Shown: positions 55,739-62,441 of the stretch, in pieces
Numbering within the stretch: position 1 is the first letter of the stretch
Layout of the letters: each line of letters opens with the position of its first letter
NCBI GenBank assembly: GCA_017469945.1
Contig: JAFUFI010000019.1
Span: 43,543 to 107,542, forward strand
Direction of reading: 5' to 3'
Source of the DNA: Lachnospiraceae bacterium
GTDB lineage: Bacteria; Bacillota; Clostridia; Lachnospirales; Lachnospiraceae
Length of the DNA: 64,000 nt
Notes under the pieces: model-generated
The model's input: only the letters and a program-made list of their open reading frames with translations
Databases searched by the model: none
Told to the model about the DNA's origin: nothing
Made by a program: the position numbers and the translations under genes

Positions 55739-55785
55739 TTCCCTTCTCCCTTTTGCTATATCAATTTGTCTAAAGACTTTGCGGA

Positions 55786-56196
55786 CTACTTTGCAGAAAC
55801 CTTCTCAGCGTCGGCTCTTTTTTCTATCCTAGATGAAGCAACAACCATTCCGGCCCAAACAAGAGTAACAAGTGCCGCCATAGTGACACCTACGGTGCTC
55901 ATCTCATGAATCATCTCAGCCGCATCTTCAGAATTTGATGCTGCGGTAAGGAAGGGGAAGAAAGGTACAACCTCTCCATGCCAAACATGCTCAAACATTA
56001 AAAGAGCGGAACCGCCCCAGAGAAGGTTTCTAAGCCACTTGAGTTTCTGTACAAAAGGCTTCTTTGAAACTGCGGTAAATTCGCTTTGCTCAGCTCCGTT
56101 TTGTTCCTTTTCGGCGTCATTTTCCTTCTTTTCAATGCCTTTTTCAGCAAGCGTCGTAACAAGCGCCTCAGCGGCAGGTACTATAAAACATGCCAT
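55786..56196 (-). CDS. small membrane protein in the larB operon
   Basis: A 136-residue protein with a short hydrophobic N-terminus (MACFIVPAAEALVTTLAEKG), an acidic linker (KKENDAEKEQNGAEQSE) and two helices near residues 60-85 and 98-120 (WGGSALLMFEHVWHGEVVPF between). A Cys and several His are present but no clear metal motif. GGAGG precedes the ATG. It begins the likely operon ending in larB. Function unknown. Confidence 0.7.
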   Translation of the reverse strand: MACFIVPAAEALVTTLAEKGIEKKENDAEKEQNGAEQSEFTAVSKKPFVQKLKWLRNLLWGGSALLMFEHVWHGEVVPFFPFLTAASNSEDAAEMIHEMSTVGVTMAALVTLVWAGMVVASSRIEKRADAEKVSAK

Positions 56197-56333
56197 AATC
56201 TAGTCCTCCATATACATAGTCATTGCTCTTTACCTCTTCAAAGTAAAGCATTCAGATATTGATATCTTAACATAATGCCGGGGTAAATACTAATTAAAAC
56301 ATTATAAAGAAAAGGGTTTCAGTAGTTTATCCA

Positions 56334-58211
56334 TCATCCAATCAAAACTTTTTTCCCTTCAAAAGCAAAGCCATAGTGATGGATATTCTTTTTTAATATT
56401 CCTTTGGAAAGCAATTGCGCATCATAGCCTTTTTCATCTATTTGCTTTAACGCGTTTTTAACAGTATCCTCCAAAGTTTTTTCATCGTCAGGATCGTGAA
56501 CTTTAAACTCCAAAACATATGCCTGATCCCCTTTATCTTTCGGTTCGAGGCAAACATCATATCTGCCGAATCCGCTCTCTCTGTTCGAAGTAATAAAATA
56601 TTTTTCGGATAAATCCACCATAAGTCCCAAAACAAACCCATGGTAAAACCTTTCCGGCTCATATTTTTCGGAAGAACTCTTTCCGACATCAAAAACCGAG
56701 AAAGTGTTAAGAGCTATATCGTTCATAAAACGATTCATATACTTAACATCATTTAATAAGAGCGCTTTGATAAAATCATTGTATCTTACATTATCGCTTT
56801 CAAACCAGCGCTTTATCATATCTTCAAAGGTATGCTTTACTTCAAGATTTGTGAGTGACAAGCTACTCTTTTTTCGCACGCCGCGCTCCTGTAATACAGC
56901 ATCGACCTTTAGATAACCCGCCGCCAAAAGTAAGCTAAAAATACCGGATTCATTTTTATCTATCAGATTAAAAACTATCTCATCGTCAATAAGGGTCTCA
57001 ACCGGCTCGCCCTTAAGCAGGCATTCCATCGCTGTTTTAACATCAGCGCTTCCTTCTTTTATAAGTTTATCAACAAGCGAATTCTCGCTTGTATTCGACC
57101 AATAATTGTCCAGTCTTCCGGAATCTAAAAACTGCGTCACCGACCATGGATTATACATTTCGGATACATCGCCGATCCTGAATCCGTCATACCATTCTTT
57201 TACCTCGGCGAACACCTCCGCCACTCCATACCGCTTAAGTTCTGCCTTAACCTCGCTTTCAGTAAAGCCAAAATCAGTGGCATACTTCGCATTCGTTACA
57301 GCATCTACTTTAAGATTGTTCAGATCCGAAAAAATTGATTCTTTGCTTATTCTTGTAATTCCGGTTAAAATCGCTCTCTCTAAGTACCTGTTTGTTTTAA
57401 AGGTTGCATTAAACAGATTTCTGACAAATCCCGTCATTTCTCCCCAAAAGCCGTCAATATAAGCCTCCTGGATCGGAGTGTCGTATTCGTCCATAAAAAC
57501 AAGCGCTTTTTTTCCGTAATATTTATACATCATTTCACACAGAAATCTGATCGCTCCGGTAGCTATAGCGTCTGACATATCGTAGCCTACCATATTCCAG
57601 AAATCTCTGTCCATCTGTGTGATCAGATTAGACTCGAAAATATGCCCATTGTTCCTATAGAGACTGACGATCTCCTGGACAATCTGTTGTCTGGCTGTGT
57701 CATATGTGTTCCCTTTAACAGAGGCAAAGCTCAAATAGATTACAGGATATCCGCCTATCATCTTCCGATAATCCGGGTATTTCCAAATAGCAAGACCTTT
57801 AAACCAGTTCTCACCTTTTTGGTACTTATTGGAAAAAAAGCAGTCCAGCATACTAAGGTTCAGAGTTTTTCCAAATCTGCGCGGTCTTGTGATCAATGTC
57901 ACAACGTCGCCGCTCTCCCACCACCTTTTAATAAACTCCGTTTTATCAACGTAAAAGTAATTGTTCTCCCTGATTGCCGCAAAATCCTGGTTGCCGATGG
58001 AGATTTCACTTCGAGATACGGCGCCTACGCCATATTCGTCCATCGACTCCTCTAACGCGAAAATAGTAGTTTCTCTCGGGGAGTCAATCTTCCCTCCAAG
58101 TACTTTCTGAACAGTACTTAACGGGAGCCCCGACCTTTCAGATATTTGTTCATATGTAAGTTTTAGTTCTTTCTTCTTTTTTTGTAATTCTTGTATTCTG
58201 GAATATTGCAT
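56334..58211 (-). CDS. XRE-HTH fused to AAA-ATPase-like and PD-(D/E)XK domains
   Basis: A 625-residue fusion. Residues about 14-50 are a Cro/C1-type HTH (LTYEQISERSGLPLSTVQKV). Residues 70-350 are the AAA-ATPase-like domain with YFYVDKTEFIKRWW, the P-loop-like RPRRFGKTLNLSM (about 112) and FMDEYDTPIQEAY (about 240). The C-terminus (about 545-625) is the DUF1703/PD-(D/E)XK nuclease-like domain with FGRYDVCLEP and YVLEFKVHD. Such proteins are expanded in gut anaerobes and of unknown function. The N-terminal HTH is unusual, and the upstream TTGC(A/T)AT repeats may be its own operator. Confidence 0.82.
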   Translation of the reverse strand: MQYSRIQELQKKKKELKLTYEQISERSGLPLSTVQKVLGGKIDSPRETTIFALEESMDEYGVGAVSRSEISIGNQDFAAIRENNYFYVDKTEFIKRWWESGDVVTLITRPRRFGKTLNLSMLDCFFSNKYQKGENWFKGLAIWKYPDYRKMIGGYPVIYLSFASVKGNTYDTARQQIVQEIVSLYRNNGHIFESNLITQMDRDFWNMVGYDMSDAIATGAIRFLCEMMYKYYGKKALVFMDEYDTPIQEAYIDGFWGEMTGFVRNLFNATFKTNRYLERAILTGITRISKESIFSDLNNLKVDAVTNAKYATDFGFTESEVKAELKRYGVAEVFAEVKEWYDGFRIGDVSEMYNPWSVTQFLDSGRLDNYWSNTSENSLVDKLIKEGSADVKTAMECLLKGEPVETLIDDEIVFNLIDKNESGIFSLLLAAGYLKVDAVLQERGVRKKSSLSLTNLEVKHTFEDMIKRWFESDNVRYNDFIKALLLNDVKYMNRFMNDIALNTFSVFDVGKSSSEKYEPERFYHGFVLGLMVDLSEKYFITSNRESGFGRYDVCLEPKDKGDQAYVLEFKVHDPDDEKTLEDTVKNALKQIDEKGYDAQLLSKGILKKNIHHYGFAFEGKKVLIG

Positions 58212-58302
58212 AAGGCTTCTCCTCTTATTGCAATTTTACGTCATAAATAGCAATATTGCAATATTTTCAATAGCAAATAGCAATTTAATTGCAATATTAG
58301 CA
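58212..58302 (-). promoter_or_regulatory. repeated TTGC(A/T)AT sites upstream of the XRE-ATPase gene
   Basis: The 90 bp before the gene on the minus strand hold about seven copies of TTGCAAT or TTGCTAT, several as ATTGCAAT palindromes. GAGGAG precedes the ATG. Clustered short repeats before a gene with an N-terminal HTH suggest autoregulation; unproven. Confidence 0.45.
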
Positions 58303-58336
58303 GAACATCCTCAAAAACAATATACCGCAAAAGTAT

Positions 58337-58360
58337 AAAAGGCGACGATAGCTCGCCGCC
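58337..58360 (-). terminator. intrinsic terminator after the second AAA-ATPase gene
   Basis: Minus strand: GGCGGCGA-gcta-TCGTCGCC (one G-T pair) at 58341-58360, followed by TTTTATACTTTT. It lies 21 bp after the stop codon at 58382. Confidence 0.85.
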
Positions 58361-58381
58361 TAATTTCGCTCAGGAAACTTA

Positions 58382-59974
58382 TTATTTTACAAATCTTTCT
58401 ATTTTGCAAGTATGAGTCTTTTCCTTTTCGTCATAATTAATCCCGACAAAAAGAAGATTTCCATGATAGTGGGTCAGAGAGTCGAAATATCTCTTCTCTT
58501 TAATCTGGTCAATTGCACTTTCCGTACAGCCGTTTCGCTTAAGTTCAATCACCATAGCCGGGCGATTTTCTTTTCCTGGCTGAACCGGTATAAAGACAAC
58601 ATCCGCAAATCCTTTTCCGGTAGTCATCTCCTTAATAACCGTATATTCATTAAGCGCATAGATGTATGCAAGATATATGGCACTCTGCAGAGCATCTTCA
58701 TTGTTATAACTGCGATTGCTCGTGACGTGGATATGAGCTACATCAAGAGCCTTTGCCACAGCATCTTCATTACCACTGACAGTATCTTCCAGAAGCTGTC
58801 TGGAATTCTTTATAATATCGTCTGTTACCGCATAATCCTCAACCGCAGCCACAGCATTCATCCACTCGCGCCTCACTTCACCATTGGGTATTCGACATGT
58901 CTCAGCATCGATATCATACGCAAGATATCCTAGATGAATAAGGTATGTGAAAAGATCATCTTTACTAACAAACTGATCCATAGTATTCAAGTAGCTTGTT
59001 ACATTGACAAAAACGCTTTCGCCTGAAAGCATCTTTATTACATCATCCTTTGTCCCCTCAAAGTTCTGTCTGATGCGATCGGCGATAGCTTCATAAGAAG
59101 AAGTTTTACCCCAGTAGCTTCCATAGCGCATCTTCTCCATAGACTTGATTACAGATTCGGGATTGTATATCTCGAAGCCATTCGGATGGTACCCATCATA
59201 CCATCTGCGACACTCTTCAAAATCCATTCCATTCTTATCGCACAGCGCCCTAACTTCATCGGTAGTAAACCCAATATATTCAGCCATTTCACTCGCATCA
59301 AGAATGGTATATTCCTCAAAATTATTAAGCTTTGACTGTATTTTATCCCTCACAACCGGTAGTATCCCGGTCAGGTAGGCCAAAGATATAGCAGGACGCA
59401 GTGTGTCGCTCTTAAACAACCCATTAAGTAAACTTAGATATGCATCAAACAGTTCTTTACTAGCTTGCTCTCTTACCAGAACATCGTACTCATCGATAAT
59501 AATGATAAAAGTCTCACGAGTAGCAGCATATACCTTTAACAATGACTCTCCAAGCGAATCATCTTTCCGGATTGAAACCTCCGGAAACTCCACCGCCATC
59601 TCGTCCTTGATCTTGTCCATAAGACGAAGTATCAGTTGGTTCTTATCAAGACAATTTTGATACTCGCTGTTCATATCTATCTTGATGACATTCTGGGTAT
59701 TTAGCTTTCCGTTTGGATTCTTAAAATCCGGATCCTGCGCAATCTTATATGGTGCAAAGAGCTCTTCTGAGTTACATCCTTTTGAGTAGTAAGCTGATAG
59801 CATATTACACGCTATCGTCTTTCCAAATCTTCTGGGACGAGACATGCAAATATAATTGTTTCCGGTATCCATAAATTTGTTGATAACAGATATCATCCCC
59901 GTCTTGTCAACATATTTCCCGCTTAAAAGCGTTCTTTTGAAATTTTCATTCCCCGGGTTTAAGTATATTCCCAT
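58382..59974 (-). CDS. AAA-ATPase-like / PD-(D/E)XK protein
   Basis: A 530-residue protein from the chosen start (MGIYLNPGNENF). It has KYVDKTGMISVINKF, the P-loop-like RPRRFGKTIACNM (about residue 46), IIIIDEYDVLVRE (about 155) and a C-terminal nuclease-like domain with FADVVFIPVQ and MVIELKRNG (about 480). It is a paralogue of the other ATPase but lacks an HTH. An ATG at 60016 is rejected: GGGAGG lies 9 nt before 59974, and the longer form would begin inside the upstream palindrome. Role unknown; such genes occur in phage-defence-like and accessory contexts. Confidence 0.85.
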   Translation of the reverse strand: MGIYLNPGNENFKRTLLSGKYVDKTGMISVINKFMDTGNNYICMSRPRRFGKTIACNMLSAYYSKGCNSEELFAPYKIAQDPDFKNPNGKLNTQNVIKIDMNSEYQNCLDKNQLILRLMDKIKDEMAVEFPEVSIRKDDSLGESLLKVYAATRETFIIIIDEYDVLVREQASKELFDAYLSLLNGLFKSDTLRPAISLAYLTGILPVVRDKIQSKLNNFEEYTILDASEMAEYIGFTTDEVRALCDKNGMDFEECRRWYDGYHPNGFEIYNPESVIKSMEKMRYGSYWGKTSSYEAIADRIRQNFEGTKDDVIKMLSGESVFVNVTSYLNTMDQFVSKDDLFTYLIHLGYLAYDIDAETCRIPNGEVRREWMNAVAAVEDYAVTDDIIKNSRQLLEDTVSGNEDAVAKALDVAHIHVTSNRSYNNEDALQSAIYLAYIYALNEYTVIKEMTTGKGFADVVFIPVQPGKENRPAMVIELKRNGCTESAIDQIKEKRYFDSLTHYHGNLLFVGINYDEKEKTHTCKIERFVK

Positions 59975-59992
59975 CTGCCGTTTCCTCCCAAG

Positions 59993-60059
59993 AATAAAGG
60001 GCAAGCAATTATGCATTGTTGCCCTTTAAGTGTATTACAGTTTCTTTTTTTTGTAAAAC
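59993..60059 (-). repeat. promoter-palindrome repeat, copy A
   Basis: A 67-bp element, about 85% identical and in the same orientation to 62442-62507. On the minus strand it has TTTACA, a 17-bp spacer and TACACT, followed at once by a palindrome AAAGGGCAACAAT-N5-ATTGCTTGCCCTTT (one-base bulge). It drives the AAA-ATPase gene at 59974. The palindrome lies on the predicted transcription start and may be an operator or a 5'-end hairpin. Confidence 0.65.
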
Positions 60060-60098
60060 AAAGCCAACCCAAGAGTATCCATACAAATCCACAAAGAA

Positions 60099-60740
60099 TT
60101 ATATTTCTAAAATATCCTCAATATTGCATTTTAGTGCCTTGCTCAGGCGAAGCAGCGTTTCTGCCTGACATTTATTAATATCTCGCTGCCTCTGTTCAAA
60201 CAACTGAATCTGTCTAAGCGGAACATCAGAAACCTCAGATAATTCCTTTTGAGTAAGCCCGGCGTATTTTCTGATAATACTGAGTCTTGTTCCGGTACTT
60301 CCAGAGGCAATTTTCTTATCAACCTCATCGACAAACTGCATGATATCCATCTCGTGAAATACCGGATACATATTAAGCAGTTCTTCTATTGATATATATT
60401 CAAATATCCTCTCAAAGGTTTTTCCACTGTACCACTGATAAAACGCTATAGCCCATCCGCTCCAGTATTCCGGGCTCTTGTCCAAGTACATTTCTTCCGC
60501 AGGAATTTTTATACCTAATCCCGATTCCTCGACCATTTTAATAAAAAGCTCGCAGCCGGTCATTCCGGCTACATATGAGGGATTACCCTTCTCAAATTGA
60601 CGGATACTACTTGACGTGATCATCATTTTTTGAAGCGTCTCCGGCAATACCCCGGTCGTAACCATCGCAAAGTCAAAGAGGTCTCCCATTATTCTTCTTG
60701 CTGATTCAAAGTACTCCTCATCGTAAGCGTGGATCACCAT
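60099..60740 (-). CDS. XRE-family HTH protein, antitoxin candidate
   Basis: A 213-residue protein with an XRE HTH at the C-terminus (residues about 150-210: IIRKYAGLTQKELSEVSDVP, then LRQIQLFEQ) and an N-terminal helical domain (GDLFDFAMVTTGVLPETLQK, SPEYWSGWAIAFYQWYSGKT). It overlaps the DUF3990 gene by 23 bp and lies downstream of it. An HTH protein translationally coupled to a toxin-like gene is the standard layout of an autoregulating antitoxin; here the toxin comes first. GAGG precedes the ATG at 60740. Antitoxin activity is inferred. Confidence 0.75.
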   Translation of the reverse strand: MVIHAYDEEYFESARRIMGDLFDFAMVTTGVLPETLQKMMITSSSIRQFEKGNPSYVAGMTGCELFIKMVEESGLGIKIPAEEMYLDKSPEYWSGWAIAFYQWYSGKTFERIFEYISIEELLNMYPVFHEMDIMQFVDEVDKKIASGSTGTRLSIIRKYAGLTQKELSEVSDVPLRQIQLFEQRQRDINKCQAETLLRLSKALKCNIEDILEI

Positions 60741-61395
60741 TTTTGATACCCTCTCTCATGATATCCAAGATATAAATATCATTAATATCCGCCGATGCAG
60801 CTTTTGTCTGACGATATGCGCGTCTGGCCAAGGCGTCTCTGTTAGCTTTTTTGATTGAATATTCCTCCGCCAAAGCAAGTTCATTACCACTATACTTGAT
60901 GCACTCAAATGCCTTCTTGCTCTTAAGGACAATCTGCTCTCCGAGTCTTCCCAGTCTCATAGCTTCGGAAAGCTTTCCAAGAGATATTGTTCCGGAAACA
61001 AAATCCTGCGCAAATGAGAAATACGAATCGTCCGCTCTATAGCCAATGATCACGTCGTAACCGGATGTATCTATGAGAAAATTTTGTTTAATATAATCCT
61101 TTGCCTCTTTAGAAATACTTCCCTGCTGCCAGTACGTCCTGTTCTCAGCAAGGAGAGCCAGCCAATTCAAAATACTGTAATCATCTGAGTTTAAATTAAT
61201 GACCAAAAGACCCGAATAATCCAATTCGTATGAATTGGCATACCCATCATTCCCTTTTGAGCAGGCCCATTCCTTAGCCAGCTCGACTTCTCTTGTACAG
61301 TAGAACCCTCTTCCATAATCATTATGGAGTGAACCCAGACCGTATTCAGGCTTCTCTATTATCTTTTCCGATCCATGATAAACAATTTCTTTCAT
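60718..61395 (-). CDS. DUF3990 protein, ADP-ribosyltransferase-like toxin candidate
   Basis: A 225-residue protein starting MKEIVYHGSEKIIEKPEY. The family features are visible: IVYHGS (first strand), YGRGFYCTREVELAKEWA (about residues 28-45) and YDVIIGYRADDSYFSFAQDF (about 115). DUF3990 proteins have an ADP-ribosyltransferase-like fold and often sit next to HTH antitoxins. The start codon lies 6 nt after a -10 box, so the mRNA appears leaderless, and there is no ribosome binding site. NAD-dependent modification of a target is inferred from the family. Confidence 0.78.
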   Translation of the reverse strand: MKEIVYHGSEKIIEKPEYGLGSLHNDYGRGFYCTREVELAKEWACSKGNDGYANSYELDYSGLLVINLNSDDYSILNWLALLAENRTYWQQGSISKEAKDYIKQNFLIDTSGYDVIIGYRADDSYFSFAQDFVSGTISLGKLSEAMRLGRLGEQIVLKSKKAFECIKYSGNELALAEEYSIKKANRDALARRAYRQTKAASADINDIYILDIMREGIKNGDPRLR

Positions 61396-61437
61396 GTCAA
61401 CATTTTACCAAGAAGAATGAGGCGTGTCAATATTTTG
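61393..61437 (-). promoter_or_regulatory. leaderless promoter with 30-bp-spaced direct repeats
   Basis: Minus strand: -35 TTGACA (61425-61430), 17-bp spacer, -10 TAAAAT (61402-61407), then 6 nt to the ATG at 61395. A 15-bp direct repeat (AAAATRTTGACAYG) occurs at 61393-61407 and 61423-61437, exactly 30 bp apart, covering the -35 box and the -10/start codon. This is a plausible operator for the coupled HTH protein. Confidence 0.6.
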
Positions 61438-61438
61438 C

Positions 61439-61454
61439 TATCGCTGTAGCGATA
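61439..61454. promoter_or_regulatory. palindrome upstream of the DUF3990 promoter
   Basis: TATCGCT-GT-AGCGATA, a perfect inverted repeat with 7-bp arms, lies 8 bp upstream of the -35 box. This is a candidate operator for an XRE dimer. Confidence 0.4.
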
Positions 61455-61553
61455 CATGTTTTTGTAATATCTCATAACTTTATCGAATAGTGATGTTTGT
61501 CCTCTCTCGCCATTATTTGATGAATAAGAATTCTTAAACATTCTTTGCTGTCC

Positions 61554-61582
61554 TTGACTCACTAACCATTGTATGCTACTCT
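61554..61582 (+). promoter_or_regulatory. promoter of the candidate antisense (antitoxin) RNA
   Basis: TTGACT (61554-61559), a 17-bp spacer and TACTCT (61577-61582) with an extended TGC before it. The predicted start is near 61589, pointing toward the 3' end of the small toxin-like gene on the opposite strand. Confidence 0.55.
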
Positions 61583-61597
61583 ATGAATGTAAAAAAA

Positions 61598-61623
61598 GGT
61601 GCTACCGATAGACGGTTAGCCCT
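61598..61623 (+). repeat. inverted repeat, arm at the antisense RNA 5' end
   Basis: GGTGCTACC (61598-61606), then GGTTAGCCCT. It mirrors 61850-61879, which reads on the minus strand GGTGCTACC then GCGATTGGCCCT. Both predicted RNAs therefore begin with related sequence. Confidence 0.7.
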
Positions 61624-61645
61624 AAGGTTGAATATTTCTTTTAAG

Positions 61646-61688
61646 AAAAGAAGTAATCTGTTCCTCGGGAAAGGCGATTACTTCTTTT
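61646..61688. terminator. bidirectional terminator shared by toxin and antisense RNA
   Basis: Arms 61646-61658 and 61676-61688 form a perfect 13-bp stem (AAAAGAAGTAATC). The 17-nt loop can add an inner TTCC-tcg-GGAA stem. U-rich sequence follows on both strands. The TAA stop of the peptide gene (61678-61680) lies inside the stem. Confidence 0.85.
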
Positions 61689-61773
61689 TCTTATGGTCTT
61701 TTCCATAGCATACACCAATGGAAAAACAGGTCAATCCAAAACAAATGATTGTTAAGATATCACACAAGTCCAT
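61678..61773 (-). CDS. 31-residue hydrophobic peptide, candidate type I toxin
   Basis: A short frame that starts MDLCDILTIICFGLT and ends GKDHKKKK. It has one hydrophobic segment of about 18 residues with three Cys, then a Lys-rich tail. This shape matches membrane-active type I toxins and holin-like toxin peptides of Firmicutes. A strong ribosome binding site, GGGAGGGC, lies 8 nt before the ATG. It has its own promoter (61887-61915), a structured leader of about 107 nt and a terminator overlapping the stop codon. A convergent antisense RNA covers its 3' end. Toxicity is inferred. Confidence 0.6.
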   Translation of the reverse strand: MDLCDILTIICFGLTCFSIGVCYGKDHKKKK

Positions 61774-61779
61774 AATCAA

Positions 61780-61880
61780 AGCCCTCCCGTCATCTATTTC
61801 CGAAGACCGGATCTGAGGTGATCACGAGGGTACCGCCCTCACTAATTCAAGGGCCAATCGCCTACCGCTTGGTAGCACCG
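61780..61880 (-). promoter_or_regulatory. structured 5' leader of the toxin mRNA
   Basis: From the predicted start near 61880 the leader holds CTACC-aagc-GGTAG (hairpin), GAGGG-cggta-CCCTC, and GGCCCT near 61850-61855, which can pair with the ribosome binding site AGGGCT at 61780-61785 and hide it. This resembles the translation-inhibiting leaders of type I toxin mRNAs. Confidence 0.45.
61850..61879 (-). repeat. inverted repeat, arm at the toxin mRNA 5' end
   Basis: On the minus strand it reads GGTGCTACC (61871-61879), then GGTAGGCGATTGGCCCT. It is the counterpart of 61598-61623. GGTGCTACC is itself nearly self-complementary, so the two RNA 5' ends could pair with each other. Confidence 0.7.
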
Positions 61881-61886
61881 TTGTTT

Positions 61887-61915
61887 ATTCTATCATAGGA
61901 CTCCAGCCACTACAA
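61887..61915 (-). promoter_or_regulatory. promoter of the toxin mRNA
   Basis: Minus strand: -35 TTGTAG (61910-61915), 17-bp spacer, -10 TAGAAT (61887-61892) with an extended TGA. Predicted start near 61880 and transcript of about 235 nt ending at the shared terminator. Confidence 0.55.
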
Positions 61916-61946
61916 TCGAACAAAATATTAAACTTGCCCTTCATTC

Positions 61947-62384
61947 TTATACATAATCCCCCACTATCATAACTAGTTCCTTCATAGAGTGAACCACCCG
62001 GCCATCATTCAATATCAGGATTTCAAACTCCCCCTCTCCAAAATCCATAATGTGCCGGAGATTTATAGTACGATCCTCTTTTTTGCTCATCCTCAAAAAC
62101 CACTTTGCGCAGTTATCGCCACAAGTAGACGCATTAAACACCATATCCGGTTTAAAATACGTAAGGATAAGCGTTTTAACCCCTCTGGATAACTGCAAAG
62201 GAGAAATCATTCCCAAAGCCTTGCTTTTAATAAGATAATCCCCTATCACCTCGGATTTGTCTACATCTTTTATCATCCTGCATACGAACGGATCATCCAA
62301 CCATGTTTTCTGAAACGTATTGGAAAAATACGATGCAGTATTAAATATAGAATCCGGCATCTGCCCAAAATAAACCCTTAACAT
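61947..62384 (-). CDS. DUF4869 family protein
   Basis: A 145-residue soluble protein. It matches DUF4869 along its whole length as I recall it: MLRVYFGQMPDSIFNT at the N-terminus, WLDDPFVCRMIKDVDKSEV (about residue 30), SRGVKTLILTYF (about 65), FNASTCGDNCAKWFLRM (about 82) and NLRHIMDFGEG (about 106). The function is unknown. The CGDNC segment holds two close cysteines. It is driven by copy B of the promoter-palindrome repeat, shared with the AAA-ATPase gene 2.4 kb away, and has a poor ribosome binding site (GGCGGAG, 7 nt before the ATG). Confidence 0.8.
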   Translation of the reverse strand: MLRVYFGQMPDSIFNTASYFSNTFQKTWLDDPFVCRMIKDVDKSEVIGDYLIKSKALGMISPLQLSRGVKTLILTYFKPDMVFNASTCGDNCAKWFLRMSKKEDRTINLRHIMDFGEGEFEILILNDGRVVHSMKELVMIVGDYV

Positions 62385-62441
62385 AAAGAACTCCGCCTGT
62401 AGTTTAAAGAATTGTTATATGAGCTGGCTTTGCCCTTCAAA

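Larger units (their letters stand above)
61589..61695 (+). ncRNA. candidate antisense RNA antitoxin (~100 nt)
   Basis: The RNA is predicted from an extended -10 promoter to the 13-bp terminator. It covers the stop codon and 3' end of the 31-codon peptide gene on the other strand. Its 5' part has GGTGCTACC followed by a second arm, able to form a hairpin. AGCCCT at 61618-61623 is complementary to the toxin ribosome binding site (AGGGCT, 61780-61785). Its 5' sequence resembles that of the toxin mRNA. No transcript data are available. Confidence 0.5.

Noticed and set aside
61393..61437. The 15-bp repeats at 30-bp spacing as a mini CRISPR array
   Set aside because: There are only two units, they overlap a promoter and a start codon, and no cas gene is near.
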